Shown: one piece after another, positions 47,101-60,215 of the stretch
How the letters are laid out: each line of letters begins with the position of its first letter
Position numbering within the stretch: the first letter of the stretch is position 1
From: Turritopsis dohrnii
Lineage: Eukaryota; Cnidaria; Hydrozoa; Anthoathecata; Oceaniidae
Length of the DNA stretch: 64,000 bases
NCBI GenBank assembly: GCA_027922465.2
Contig: BQMF02000425.1
Span: 1-64,000 of the forward strand
Direction: 5' to 3'
Position numbers and translations under genes: made by a program
Notes under the pieces: model-generated
The model's database searches: none
What the model was told of the DNA's origin: nothing
Seen by the model: only the letters and a program-made list of their open reading frames with translations

Positions 47101-50100
47101 GCTGGATCGGGATTGTTCTGAGCAGCTACAAAATTCTGCAAAAGTTAATTTCAAAGAACTTTTCTAGTGATATTCTTGTCAGCCCACTGTGTCCTTACAG
47201 ATTGTTATGTTGCATGTACACATGATTCAATTGGATATAAAAATGGCAAACTTGAGCATGCTGTGTGGAAGATGATAAAAAGTTCCAAAACCAGAAAGAA
47301 ATGCTTAAGAAGTACCTTGTAGACCGTACATTCCCTTTAGGATCCTTAATTTGAGGTCTTTCCCACTCAAATGAAATTGTACCATGTAATGATGTAGAAT
47401 TTGATTTTCCCAATCTATAATAGGGATGAAAAGATCCTTGATTTTTTAGAATGAAATTCATACTCAATTTATCACGAACTGCTATGAACGTTTGCAACCA
47501 TCAGAAAAACTTCTATCAAGTATAAAGCAAGAAAATTGTGATAATCGTGTCATAATCCAACAAGAAGCTCGAAAAATTATGCTTTGTTTGAAAACTCTTC
47601 GAGAGTATGTTGCTGAATCAGATAACCATCATACTGAAGAAAGAGCCTTTGTCCCTCATAACAGGTATTAAAAAACAGCAGTTAATGTTTCGACATCATT
47701 TTCTTCTAAATGTAAAGAATATGATTTAAATACTTTTACTTAGATCATGTCGAGGGAAGCAAATATGTCTGTACATAAGGTTCTCTCCGCAAAATAGAAA
47801 CATGGAAGATTTTGAGATATGGACTCACAACAATGAATCACTGGCTTCTATACGAAGAACTATATATAACAAGTATGTAACTGATATTTTGCAGAAAGAA
47901 TAATATTTTGGGTACTTGCACTCTTCATGTAATACATAAGTGTGTGTAATTTTATTACCATTGTTTGTCTACAGTAGGAATAATTTGCTTTATAATTAAC
48001 TTTTAATCTTTGTTTGATTCTTATATATTTTAGGCTGAAGATGTCTCCTCAAGCAATAAAGTTTGATATTTACAATAATAGCGAATTAATTAATCCAGTT
48101 GACGATCGAAAGTTAATTGGAGATCTAATGGTGAAAGATCGAACAGTATGAAAGATTTTGAAGATTTCAGAGCACTTATTCATTAATATGAAACATGAAT
48201 ATTTATGAGAATTTTAATTTCATTTTCAAGGTTTTCACAGTTAAGCTTGGGTCAACTGCTGGCAGTGTTCCCTCATCTCCAGACTCCTCTTCTGATTCTT
48301 CTCCTCCACCTACACCCCAGCCAGGAGATGGACCAAATCTTGAAACTGAAAAGTTACTTCCTGGCGTGGTAAGTTAAAAAAAACATGTTGTAGATAAATG
48401 AATGCAAAAACCATTTCTATATGTTATTTATCCTAGATTCTTTCGAAAAAAAAATTTGCTGATATTTTGTTTGGGTTGGGCAATCTTGCAACAAAATTTC
48501 AAGTATTTCAACTCCGTGATATTATCTTAAGTTTGCTTGACATCTGTCCGTCAGGTATGTTTTGTAAATGTCACTTGATCATTATTATTCCTCTCCCCCT
48601 GACAGTCTTGCATCTATTTCTCCTCTTGTTTAGATGTGGAAACTATTCAAGAGATAAAAAATGTGTGTCATGAATGTGCTCATAAATCCAATTCCACAGC
48701 CAATTTAGACAAATTTTTCTTTTCACATTCTCCAATACAAGTGTTATATAACCTTGAGGTAGTATTTTAAATTGTTTTGTATGAAAAGCTTCAATTTTAT
48801 CTGATGTAAAAACATTTCTAATAATTGTTTGTTTTTGTGCTTTAGGTTATATATGCTCTTCTTCTTCCTTCAAGTGGAGGCACTGATCATTTGTCTATGT
48901 CTTTTCAACAAGACTTCATCCTTGCAGGTGGAGTCCAATGTATATTAAAAATGTTTGCTAAAACACAATTCTTGTCTGGATCCGACAATCTAATTAAAAG
49001 GTAATTCTGACAGAATGATATGTTATAAGTTTGTTCCAATCTTTTTTTTTGATCAGTAGAAATAAATCTCAACTCCTTTTATTTAGATCTGCCTTCACAG
49101 TTTTACTTAAAATATCAAAGTTTTTGTTCACTGCAATTGCCTTTGCACACATAACAGTAGTGGCTGAAGCATTGCAGAAAGATCCGAAAACAATAACATC
49201 CACTCAACATAATTATGCTGTGACGCTGCAGCAAGCAATCCAACATATTCCTCATAACTACCTAGAGTACATGCTACGAACTATTGCAATAAAACTAGGT
49301 CAAAGTTTACGCGGACATGCTATCAACCATATTCCAGACCTTCACATTATACAAAAGATTCAACACATTTGCTGGGCCTCAGCAATTGGCAATCTATCAC
49401 TCTTGCAGTCAGACATCAAAGATATACATCAACATTACGAATTGGTATTAACTTCACTTTTTTGCTGGTTTTTCTTGTGTTGAACATGTCTTGATTGTTT
49501 TTACAATGAAGCAAGATAATAGCACCAAGCATGTTGTTCTTTTTCAAGGGTGAAGTTACAGGTGTCTGTCAAGAAGATATTTCTTTATCAAAAGAGGCTT
49601 TTGAAGTCCTTACAATTGCCTTAGCCTTGTGTCCAAGCATTCTTGAAAAATTGATTCGTGATAAACAGTGGCACTTGTTTATAATTGATATTTTGCTCTT
49701 GTGTAAAGACAGGTACAATTTATGTTTTTTTTAATGTTTTTTTATAAATGTTGATTCTTTTCTATTTTGTTTCTTGACTTTTTTCTCAGAGCAATCCGCA
49801 TCACTGCTGCCGACCAATGCTTTTTAATAGCAAGTAAATGTTCGAATGGCGACACCCCGTTAAGATTTTTCATTCAGTTACTGTTCACTGTTCGAGATGT
49901 AAGCATTTCTACGCACACCCTCTAATCAGATATTTGCTTTCATTTTCACATTGGCTTTTCTTGTTTTAGTCGAAAGTTCTTGACCATCCTCTACAATCAT
50001 CTGAATACTTCAGTTTACTTTGCAAGTATGTTGTTTGATCGAACTAGTTTGTTTGTTCCCATGGCACTCATCTCAATTACTCAGTAGTGAAAATGATATT

Positions 50101-53100
50101 TTAAATGAAAAAAATGAAAAAAACCAAGTGATATCTTAGTGATATCTATTTGTTTTTACTATAGTACATTTTGATCTTTTGATTTTCATGCCTATGCTAG
50201 ACTTCTAAATTATGGAAGAAGTATAGATTTTCAACTTGCAAACGCAACAAAAATTTTGGAACAAGAGATAAAGTGGATTAAAAATGTTCAGGTGCGATTC
50301 TTTTTTGAATTGGAAACTCTGTTGCACCAATACGTTCTAACTAAACTTGTATTTGTTATATTTCAGTCTAAGTATCTGGCTTCACCTGACTCTCCAGCTG
50401 AAATTGTGCATCATGAACTGTTGGAAGGCCACCTTGGCATTACAAAAGAGTTGCTTGCATACCATTCCATACAAAAGCGATTTAGTGTGGGTTGTGAAGA
50501 TGGTGGAGACAAATTACTGATGGTAGGTAGTTTTTTTTGAAAAGAATATTTTAATGTAAACATTATATCATATTGTTTTGATCTGCAATATCAATGACTT
50601 TGTTTCCTTTTTTGTTTTTATGCCATTTATTCTCCAATTCTGACATAAATCTTCTCTCTATTGCTGACCTGATTATGTAATCAAAATGATTTAATTATGC
50701 CCTATAACCACCTTCCTTTCTTTAGAGTCTTATCAATGATTTTATCTTCTCTGCTTCAAAGTTAGAAGTTTTGATTCGTACTGGAGGTAAACATATCTCG
50801 TGTTTCCAACAAGTGTTGTTATTTTGACATCGTATAAAGTATGATCTTTTAGTGGACCACTTTGCTATTTATTTCAGGTGGCGATGCTTCTACAGCACAT
50901 GTGAACCCAATCTGTAACACACCACCAACCATAGTTGCAGCTTTAGATTTACTTGTTGCCTTATGCACGAATTGTATACCGAACTTGCGACTTCTGTCTG
51001 ATTCTCTGTCTGAGCTTTATTATTCTGGTTATGACGGCACTCTATCGGAATGGGAATATCAGCCTCCTATTGGACCAAGACCTGCAACTGGTTATGTTGG
51101 ACTAAAAAATGCTGGTGCTACTTGCTACATGAACTCAGTGCTACAACAGGTAGTCTCTTTTTCAATTTTTGAAAAAAATTGAGAGTTTTTCTCATAGTAA
51201 TGTGTTCAACTATTAAATTTCAGTTGTACATGATTCCTGAAATAAAGGGTGGAGTGCTATCAGCAGCAGATGTAGGTTACAATGATGTAGATGAGGATTG
51301 TGACGAAGAAGGCGGCGAAAAGGGAATGAAAGAGGTGAGGAGCTCTTCGTCTGATCAATATGCATGTCACTATTAAGTTCGTGTAAAACTCAGAATCGGT
51401 CGTTTGTTTTTAAGGCGGGTTTTCTGAAGGAGGATATAGCAGTTAGTGTGGAAAATAAAGAGCAGCAGAAACAACAAGAACGGCAACAGTATAATACGAA
51501 AATCCTCTCACATATTCAAACTATATTCGGCCATCTATACGGAAGCAAACTTCAGTTTTACATTCCGAAAGGATTTTGGAAATCATTTCGACTTTGGGGT
51601 GAACCTGTAAACTTGCGAGAACAACATGACGCCTATGAATTTTTCAATACTCTTGTCGATAATATTGATGAAGGTCTAAAAGCTGCAGGTTATGAAATGA
51701 GTTGCACAAAAGCTCTCGGTGGCTCATTTGCCGATCAAAAAATTTGTAAGCAATGTCCACACAGGTATGGAGTATTTCACAGTCGCATAATTGATATGTA
51801 TACTTTTAACGTTGGCTGAGAGTGGTTTTATAATATTCTGTGTAGATATTCCAGAGAGACACCTTTCACAGCTTTGAACGTCGACGTTCGTAACCATCAT
51901 AACTTGATAGACAGTCTTGAGCAATATGTGAAAGGCGACCTGTTAGAAGGTGCAAATGCCTATCATTGTGAAAGATGCGACAAAAAGGTTGACACAGTGA
52001 AACGAATGTGTATAAAGAAGCTACCACAAGTACTAGCTATACAGTTGAAAAGATTTGATTATGACTGGGAAAGGTGCTAAACTCATTCGATCCTTCAATG
52101 ATTTTTCTCGGCTTTTTCTTGATGTGTTGTTTCTTTGCTTACAGAGACTGTGCTGTTAAATTTAATGACTATTTCGAATTTCCAAGAGAATTTAACTTAG
52201 AGCCATTTACAGTGGAAGGTCTCGCGAAAGTCGAAGGCGAGATTATTGAAGATGATATGGCTGATACAATTTCCACAAAATCTGAGGATGTCCCCGAAAA
52301 AGAGGCCACGCCACAAAGTACTGTTTACAAGTTAATGGGGGTGGTGGTGCACAGTGGGCAAGCAAGTGGAGGCCACTATTACTCATACATCATCCCAAGG
52401 TTGGTGGGATTGTTTTGTTTGGTTTCGTCAGGAACACTTGAATGTTGTTTGTTTATTTGTGTGTTGTAGGAACAAGATTGATGGTCAACAAAAGTGGTAC
52501 AAGTTTGACGACGGGGATGTTTGTGAGTGTAACATGCATGATGATGAGGTGCGATGACGCGTTATTCTTATGTCCGTCAGCTGAATAAGTTGAAGTGATG
52601 TTAATAAACTTTTACTTTTAGGAGTTGAAAAACCAATGCTTTGGTGGTGAATATATGGGTGAAGTGTTCGATCATATGATTAAAAGGTAGCTGAAATTGT
52701 TTTCGATCTCGTATCGTTGCTGATGAGAAATATCGGAATTGCCATACCCGTTCTTTTGTTAGGCGCCAAAAAAGATGGTGGAATGCATATTTGTTATTTT
52801 ACGAAAGGCTGGATGTCTTGAATAAATTTGATCGAAAGAATTCTTTTTCTGATGAGAAGTTACAAATCCCATCGCTAATCCAAAGATCGGTTCGCAAGGA
52901 AAACATTCAGTTCTTGCACACGCGCACACAATTCTCTGTGGAATATTTTCAGTTTGTGCGAAAATTAACGTTAGCAAGTCCTCTGCAACAACTCTCCAAA
53001 CCAAACGATCCTGTCCGTGAAGAACTTTGTTTGATCAGTCTTCAGTTATTATGTAAATTTTTGTTCACGGTTGGCTTTCATACTAAAAAGAGTATAAGGT

Positions 53101-56100
53101 ACGATATCGTTTGTGATTATATTTTATCAATTCTGATAATTTTTTTCTTCCAAAGAATATATGATTGGTTTTGACAATTGAAAATTCTTGCGCCTACTGT
53201 AGCAGAACACTTAATTCTAATATACGAAAGCTTCATGTTGTTGTAATGACGTGTTTAGAGGTCCTTCAAATGATTGGTATGAAGCTATATCGGCTCTAGT
53301 AAGGCAAGGAGTCTCCCTCAGGCGATGGTTCGTCATCGATGTATTGTTAGCGCGTCCAGATAGAATTATTGAATATTTATTGGAATGTCCTGTAGCTGAG
53401 GTAAGTGGTTCGCAGACAAAATTACCGGTGGTAAGTGACTGAATGTTCAAAAGCGTCTCTTCTATTCATTGTATTCAGATCCGTAGTATGTTCGGAAGAG
53501 TGATTGTGCTGCTTGCACATTTAACGCGTGCTGACGGATCATTTAGTATCGAGTTACTGAGCACTCCTTTGGAAACGTGGCAAGGTAGTACGACTTAATT
53601 AGTTAGTTAGTTGTTAGTGCTGCACAGCATTATTTCATCACCTATCAAATTAATGCTTTTAGTTAAAAATTGCGATCCAACGAAGTCGACATTGAGTGAT
53701 TATTTGTTGAGAACAGTTTTACATGTGTTGCATCGCGACGACAATAACTCCAGACACTTATTACAATACTTTCAGTTGTTTCTCATGTATGCTGGTATTG
53801 GTGTAGCAGAGGTAAGTGAGGCACAAGTGAGGTTAGCCTACGTTTATTGATGAAATTAATGCTCGATCCATGTTCGATGTTTTTTATAGCGAAAACAACT
53901 TCTTGATCTTGGTGTGTTGCTTACGTTTATTCGACTCGCAATTGAAGAAGATCGAAATTCTTCGGGCAAATATCAATTTGCTGAACTTTCTAAATTATAT
54001 TCGCTAGTGTCACTACTTATAAGGAGTTGTGACGTCAGCAAATACATGAAATCCTCAAACCAGGTAGGTGTAAATTCAATTGAAATAAACATGATGCACT
54101 ATGCCAAATATGGTAGAAAATTTTACCACTGAAGGTCGACCGGTTGGACAATATAGTCAACTGAAGGTCGACCAGTTGGACAATATAGTCAACTGAAGGT
54201 CGACCGGTCGGACAATATGGTCAACTGAAGGTCGACCGGTCGGACAACATGGTCAAATCAAATCAAAATCGAGTTATAGTTCTACGACTGCAACAAAACT
54301 GAAAATGATGTGATTGTTGACAAGACTGTTGTTTTTTTTCGGCATGATTATCGACATGATTATCGACATGATGTGACGTTACGTCATCATTGATTATTGA
54401 CGATGCGAATTAAGTTTGAACAAAGAAAAAAATATCAAATACGATAAAGTTCGATAATCCAAAGGTTACACAATTAGTAAACAAAATCTTGAGAGACTGA
54501 TTGAATAAAAGCACAAGTATTGCAGAGTAAGATGGTCACGGACGGACTAAAGTTTGAGTTAGTGACAATCCTTTCTTATGTTGGTATTTCTGGAATTCTT
54601 TCCTTTTCAGAATGAATTACCGAAAGCAAATCCTTATTTCGATCATCTGATTGGTTTGCCTATTATGGAAATACCGGCAGATGTCGAAGGCCTAATTTAC
54701 ACCAGGTAAATCAATTTGAAGCCTTAGTTTATCTTGTCGTTTTCAATTTTGTTAGTGTTTTCTTTATCAGGGACGTAATTGGGGGGCACATCTCCCTTTT
54801 TGCTGATGCAATGACTTTTTTGTTACGAATTTGTCGGTAAGATTTCCAGCTGTTAGTATTTGGTACTCTTGGACAGCTTTTGCACATGTCACGCTGCTTT
54901 GCAGTGTATTTTAGTGTCAAGTTGAGATTTTAATGTGTGTAGTTTTGAGAAATATTTTGAGGAGGTATATTGAAGATAATTTAGAAAGAGAGGTGCGTGT
55001 TCTATTTTAGCAATTATGTCAAGAAACTGCTGGAAGAAAGTAATGCGTCGGAAGATACTATACCCCTGATGAAGGTATGATGAAGGCTATCTCTTTCAAC
55101 AGTTTGTCTCGCATGCTGGCACTTAAAACTTCTTTTGCTTTTAGTTTCTCAGCTGGGAGTGTTTGAGTTTTTCCATGATTGCTCTTTCCGAAGTTTTGTT
55201 CCAGGTAGGGAAATGTATGCATATGGTCAGTATCCTTCAGTCGAAACATTTCGCAATGCAACATTTTCTTTCAGATTTCTTATGCGTACACTTACGAATT
55301 AAGACCTTATCTGGACATTTTGCTGCACTTACTATTGATGAATGATTCGTGGCAAGAACATCGTTTAAAATGTGCTTTTACAGGTCAACATTTAAAATTG
55401 TGTTTGAAATACCTTAAATAAGAAGCAATATTTTATAAGTAGAACTGTTTCTACAGGTGTCTCGGATGATCGTGAGGGTTTGTTTGATACTATACAACGA
55501 TCCAAATCTCACAGCCATAAACGTGGCTATCAATGTATCAAAGCAATTGTACAACTTACACAAAAGTAAGTTCGACAATTTAAGTTTTCATGATTGATTG
55601 ATTGATTGATTGATTGTTGTCTCATATTCTCCTCGCCCTTCTCGCTATAGTTGTGACTTAGCATTGCAAATGTTAATGGAGCAAGATGATTTAAAAGAAA
55701 AATGGAAAAGTGCTGTCAGGTGGTTGGGCGATGAATTGGAACGTGTAAGTAGAAGAATATATGCTACATGAACGGCTGTGCGAATTGCGAGAGTTTGTTT
55801 ACATACGAATCATAGAGGTTGATAGGAGAGGGAGATTGTACTGAATGAACATGTCGACTGAGCTGAGCGTGTTTCAAAGCTGCCAACAACTCAAAATAGA
55901 GTTGATTATGGAAAAATAGTGGGATGATCTACATGATATTCACATATCTCTTCTGATATTTAGCGTGCACCTTCAGCTTATAATTATAATAACTGGTCAC
56001 CTCCAACTCAGTCTAACGAAACATCGAATGGGTAAGCGTGCTTTAATCTTGTGCAGGCTTTATATCTTGCTTATTGTTTTTAATTCGTATATGCTTTTGC

Positions 56101-56516
56101 AGGTATTTTCTAGAAAGGTCACATAGTGCTCGATTCACATATTCCAAAGCATGTGAGATGTTTGATGAAGAAGAAGTAAGTGCCCATTCTTCTTTTTGCT
56201 CTTCTCTGCAGAATCTACTAAGCTTGCAACTTGCCAATGTGCTGCAATGTTTTTGGTTTACTTGCATATTTTTTTGTTTCAGGAAGAAGAAGAAGAGGAA
56301 GAGGATGAAAGTGAGTTAGTTGAAAGTTTCCACCAAGCTGGTGAGCATGCAGAAGGCAACATCCATTACACGTGCCACTTAACGGAATCGGACGGCATAA
56401 AGTGTCCCCCATACGCAGAGGTTGTCATGAGCGCTCCAACCTCAGCTATTGATTTAAACCCAACAGACAACATGACCGTTGAAACATCTGCCATGGAGGG
56501 TGAATCGGACAATTAA
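38128..56516 (+). CDS. USP9X: USP9X / fat facets orthologue, giant ubiquitin-specific protease
   Basis: 53 exons with GT-AG borders; phases close to 2,536 aa, close to the family length. Exon 1 38128-38473 ([20 protein letters not shown]), 2 40265-40377, 3 40462-40574, 4 40669-40726, 5 40814-40867, 6 41073-41188, 7 41439-41505, 8 41734-41832, 9 41908-41993, 10 42074-42473, 11 44786-44884, 12 44962-45192, 13 45266-45492, 14 45567-45618, 15 45753-45824, 16 45906-46009, 17 46109-46226, 18 46297-46392, 19 47450-47664, 20 47744-47872, 21 48034-48145, 22 48231-48368, 23 48437-48554, 24 48634-48758, 25 48846-49000, 26 49087-49444, 27 49549-49712, 28 49790-49898, 29 49970-50025, 30 50201-50291, 31 50367-50522, 32 50726-50786, 33 50878-51149, 34 51224-51334, 35 51415-51764, 36 51846-52073, 37 52145-52399, 38 52470-52548, 39 52622-52686, 40 52763-53098, 41 53259-53400, 42 53479-53584, 43 53663-53811, 44 53890-54063, 45 54611-54705, 46 55011-55074, 47 55145-55204, 48 55275-55383, 49 55457-55565, 50 55651-55744, 51 55964-56031, 52 56103-56175, 53 56283-56516. 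Catalytic Cys1562 ([10 protein letters not shown]) and His1877 (SGGHYYSY); zinc-finger pairs CKQC and CERC; ubiquitin-like domain about 889-980; acidic C-terminus. Removes ubiquitin from many substrates in the cytoplasm. Confidence 0.96.
38793..39100. repeat. Tandem duplication of about 150 bp in USP9X intron 1
   Basis: Two units sharing TTTTGTACTATGATRTACGC, TGTGAGAGAAGATTG, ATATCCAAATTTCTTTC and GATTAGTAACTCATTTC, about 93-95% alike. Non-coding. Confidence 0.85.
43027..44161. mobile_element. Non-autonomous TIR element in USP9X intron 10
   Basis: Ends AGGCCATAGTTATTTAATAC and GTATTAAATAACTATGGCCT; the inverted match extends about 33 bases (..CTTCGTTCAGC / GCTGAATGAAG..). The flank is AAA on both sides, so the duplication length is uncertain (3 bp possible). 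1,135 bp; the interior is AT-rich with no recognisable transposase. It accounts for half of the gene's largest coding-region intron. Confidence 0.85.
46393..47449. other. USP9X intron 18 with possible decayed transposase
   Basis: 46846-47240 reads, with several frame changes, [19 protein letters not shown] and [13 protein letters not shown], faintly like a piggyBac-type transposase. Too weak to classify. Confidence 0.25.
54131..54257. repeat. 32-bp tandem repeat in USP9X intron 44
   Basis: Four units of GAAGGTCGACCGGTYGGACA plus AYATRGTCAACT, each containing the palindrome GGTCGACC. Units differ by only a few bases. Confidence 0.9.
55592..55616. repeat. (TGAT)n microsatellite in USP9X intron 49
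   Basis: Six consecutive TGAT units between exons 49 and 50. Confidence 0.8.
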
Positions 56517-57226
56517 TGTATTATTCCATTATTTAGTTATTAGCGCAAGAAATGTGATGGACATTTAAGAATTTCCCAAAGATTTAACAGTGAATTTTCG
56601 AGCTGGCCCATCTGTTTCTTTTCCAAAACACTCAAAATGTACTTTACTTGAATATTTTGTAGATATTATTCAAAAAAAAAAGACCATTCCAACGCTGTTT
56701 ATTCTTCAGAATGAATTTTATGATGTTCTCCATCACACTTTGTTATTTCCACTCAATTCTATACTAAGTTCAAAATATTTTTAAAATATTTTATATTGCT
56801 GGTAATCAAGGTTGTTGTTTGTGTTATTCAAATTGTTGTTTTTCTGGAAATGTTCTGTAGCGTCGTCAAAACAAGTTTTTTTATTTGATGTATGATAACG
56901 AATTTGCAACTACTATAGTGTAGCTTCGTTTACACGGCCTGTTAATCACGTAAAACTTTTGCTTATCCTCGCAACACGGTCACTGTACAGTCAGATCAGA
57001 TGACAATTCATTTTTATTTCATAGTTTGACTCTTTACGCAGAAAAAAATTTACAGACTTAATTTTTCCGAATAAAAACACATTCAGGAAAATATACATCG
57101 AAAATTCTTTTGGAACTAGATCAAGTATCGCCTCAAAACCGTGAAGAAGATGGTCAAGATGAGGATGGCAGTTTTGGATGTCGCACCGCCCATTCCACCC
57201 CCTCAGTTTGACGTTATTGGCTAATT
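56517..57226. other. 3' flank of the USP9X-like gene
   Basis: Presumed 3' UTR and downstream sequence; no other gene recognised. No unique polyadenylation site can be chosen. Confidence 0.4.
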
Positions 57227-58345
57227 GTGTATACCAGATACCTCGAGAGAAGAAATTTTCGCGGGAATTTAATTTTGCGAATGGCTTACAATCAACTTAT
57301 TTTCGCGATCTCGAAGAATATTCAAAATTTTCATTACAAAATTGAGTTAAGGATAGGGATATTTTTCAGGGTGGCCACGCCTCCTCTAAAGTCCTATTTT
57401 TTAAAAATGTTCTCTAAAGTCCTCTAAAAAACTGTTTTTTTTTTTGCTAGAATCTCCACTAAAATCCTATATATTTTTTTCAGGTAATATAAAAAATGCA
57501 ATGGAATGTTTTTGATAGTAGCCCATATTTTCGAAGTTTGAGTTTTATCAGAGTTTTATCAGTTTTGTCATTTTAGGCAGCTGCAAACTGTCAAATATTT
57601 TTTCTTTTTTTGCATCGATGTGGAATGGTTTGAAAATTCTTATACAAAAATAGGTTTGAATAAATAATACAAAAATAAAAATTTGAGTCCTCTAAAATCC
57701 TATAATAATCCTAAAATATATAAATCGTTGTTTTTTTCAGAAAAATCCTCTAATTTTGAGAAAAAAAGTCCTCTAAAGTCCTCCATTTTTTTCATAAAAG
57801 TTCTATGGCCACCCTTTTTTTGAAATTTGATGAAATATTCGCGTGACCTGGTCCATCTGCAGCTGAAAAACAACAAAAATGAAATGTCAACAACCATGTA
57901 AATAACAAAAGAAAAAGAAAAGGCTGAAAAAAGAAAAGGCTGTTGCATCTTAAGATATCTGAAGCTTGCGACCAAATGTAATCAAAAGTAATTGATATAG
58001 ATTTAACCGGCTACTATGCGTTTGTCATTCTCTTTCAGTCCTACATTCTGATCTTTTCAGTAAATCTGGGCCGGAGAAGCATAAAAAATATACTGGCTAC
58101 GTATAGGTTTAGTTTAGGAATTTCCCATTATAATGAATTGGGTAAAATAAAAACAATATGGAATTTATTGGCAGGAGTTTAAAAATTCCAAATCAGAAAA
58201 CATTTTTTTCGCGAGAATTTAATTTTGCGAATTTGAACAAATCAAATTATGAGAATTTATCTTCGCGGATTTGAAAAAATCAAATTTTCGCGAGAATTTA
58301 ATTTTGCGAAATTTTCTTCCAGCGAAAATTTTTCCCCTTAACGTA
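57227..58345. repeat. TTCGCGRGAATTTAATTTTG repeat family with nested hAT-like MITE
   Basis: TTTTCGCGGGAATTTAATTT at about 57253 recurs as TTCGCGAGAATTTAATTTTG at about 58209 and 58284, in the same orientation. Nested inside at 57367-57815 is a short element starting CAGGGTGGCCACG and ending TATGGCCACCCT, full of CTCTAAAGTCCT-like words, with ends typical of hAT MITEs. No coding. Confidence 0.6.
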
Positions 58346-58966
58346 CTCGCTGAAGAATAGAAAATTTCTCGTCTAATGATCCTAAGAAATCCCCATTAGT
58401 ATTGGTACAAAAACCTCACTAATCAATAGGGTTCGCAACTTTTGGGACTGTGACGACAAATCTTTGAATTAAGAACATCCCTGGAACAGTTCATCGTTAT
58501 CACGTGACACGTTTCATAAAAATGCCGGGTCCATTGTTGATGTGCTTTCTTTACTATCCAAAAATATTTATATCTCGTGAAAAAATATTAACAATCATCA
58601 GTAAAATCAAGGTAGAAACGCTCCAAAAAATATTTACATTTCTATAAAAATAGATGAATCACTTCAAAACGTAACTGTTTCCATCAATTGGATCTTGCAA
58701 GTGATGATGTCTTTCAACCACTTTTCACGAAACACTGAATGGCCAGGTCTATAAGAAACGATTTTTTCATAAATTGACAATGGCAGTGCAAGTGAGCACC
58801 TCCAGCAATAGAGATGTTCATTGATCGTCTATTTTGTCATTTTAAGGAAGAACAAATTTAACTAAAACGGTCAAATACTTTTCTCGAGATCATGTTAAAA
58901 TAACTACAATATGAGCAGCCCGTTCAGTGATGAAACGAACATCGAAGACATTTGCAAGACAGTTAC
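58346..58966. other. Intergenic, nothing firm
   Basis: No supported gene. A further downstream exon of the candidate gene at 58967-59602 may lie here (an acceptor-like site near 58835 on the minus strand), but it could not be fixed. Confidence 0.3.
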
Positions 58967-59602
58967 CTGTGTACTAGTTTGCAAGACTCGACCACGTAGT
59001 AGACTTTACAGGGAAAATTCTAAAATACGATCCAATCAATATTAGTGAAATAGGGACTCTCAGTCAAACAAAATATGACTCGCACTAGTTCTCTCGAAGA
59101 ACTATGAAAAATAAAAAAAGATTAACCTTTGGTTTCACAGTGCTAGCTTCGATAGTGAAGTATATGGAAGCAGTTGCTCTCGGGATTGGCTTTCTTCGCG
59201 TTGGTATACTCCACTCTACTTTGTAACGATATCTTATGCTGTTCTCAAGAACATCTTTACATAAAAAGCTGATATGATACAACCAACTTTCTGCTCGTTG
59301 CCAAGACTGCAAAAAATACGAACATTATGGCATGATAAAATTAAGAAGACATGAAAACCTCACGATGTTTTAGGTTCATGTTGACCATCCTAAAACTTCC
59401 ACACCTGAATGAATTCATTAATTTTCTGCTTCCCGCTCTCAATAGTCAAGTCTTCAATGGTCAAGCACACGTGATGGCTTTCGTCGGATTCTTGGAGATC
59501 TGAGAGTACTACTAAAGTTTTACTGGCTTTTTCAATAACACCATCAACAAGAAGATGCGCTTCTTTCGCATACTCATCCAACACAACTGATGACTGAAGC
59601 AT
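58967..59602 (-). CDS. Unidentified small multi-exon gene (candidate, 3' end open)
   Basis: Three putative exons on the minus strand: 59602-59405 (starts MLQSSVVLDEYAKEAHL, with an in-frame stop just upstream), 59306-59127 (SWQRAESWLYHISF ... YFTIEASTVKPK) and 59019-58967 (NFPCKVYYVVESCKLVH). Borders are GT-AG and all phases are compatible, the three frames have ordinary amino-acid composition, and no stop interrupts them, so I think it is real. I do not recognise the protein. No domain, signal or membrane segment is evident; the C-terminal exon(s) are not located. Confidence 0.4.
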
Positions 59603-60215
59603 TTCTTTTCTATGATATTAAGTTTCTATTCATCTATTAAAGGAAATCTTCTAGAAAAATATGAACAGATTCCATTGAGTAATTGTGAAAACGATTCCGA
59701 AAAACGTCAGTTGAAAACGTCAGTTCAAAAACACTGGTAGAATGAAAAACGAGGTTGGTAACGAGGTTGGTAATCACAGAACAACAAACACAGACTTGTA
59801 ATTCTTTTAATATTTACGTGCAGTTTTTTTAAATCCTTAACATGGTTGACAAATTAAAAAATTATATTTACAATTTAAAAATCCATGAAATTCATTAAAT
59901 ATAATAAAAACATATGAAATATTGAAAAAAAATTCTTTCCCATATATTATCGCTTTTGAGAAGATCGTCTTGGATGGTACAAATAATTCTTTCTGTTATT
60001 TTGAAGCGGAGGAAGGTAAGAGGGGATTCTACTGACTGCTGGAAGACTGAACTGAAATCCGAAAGGTATTCGAAACAACTAGCTTTATCACAAAAGGGTA
60101 TAAAAGAAAGAAATCGTTTGAATGTTCGTAATGAGGATAAAAATTTTCAGACAAACGAAGTGGAGTGCTACTTGGTATGATTACAATATGATGAGGAGGT
60201 ATGCGATGTAGGTCG
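59603..60215. other. Intergenic between the candidate gene and the USP2-like gene
   Basis: AT-rich, no gene recognised; it includes the presumed 3' UTR of the USP2-like gene. Confidence 0.35.
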
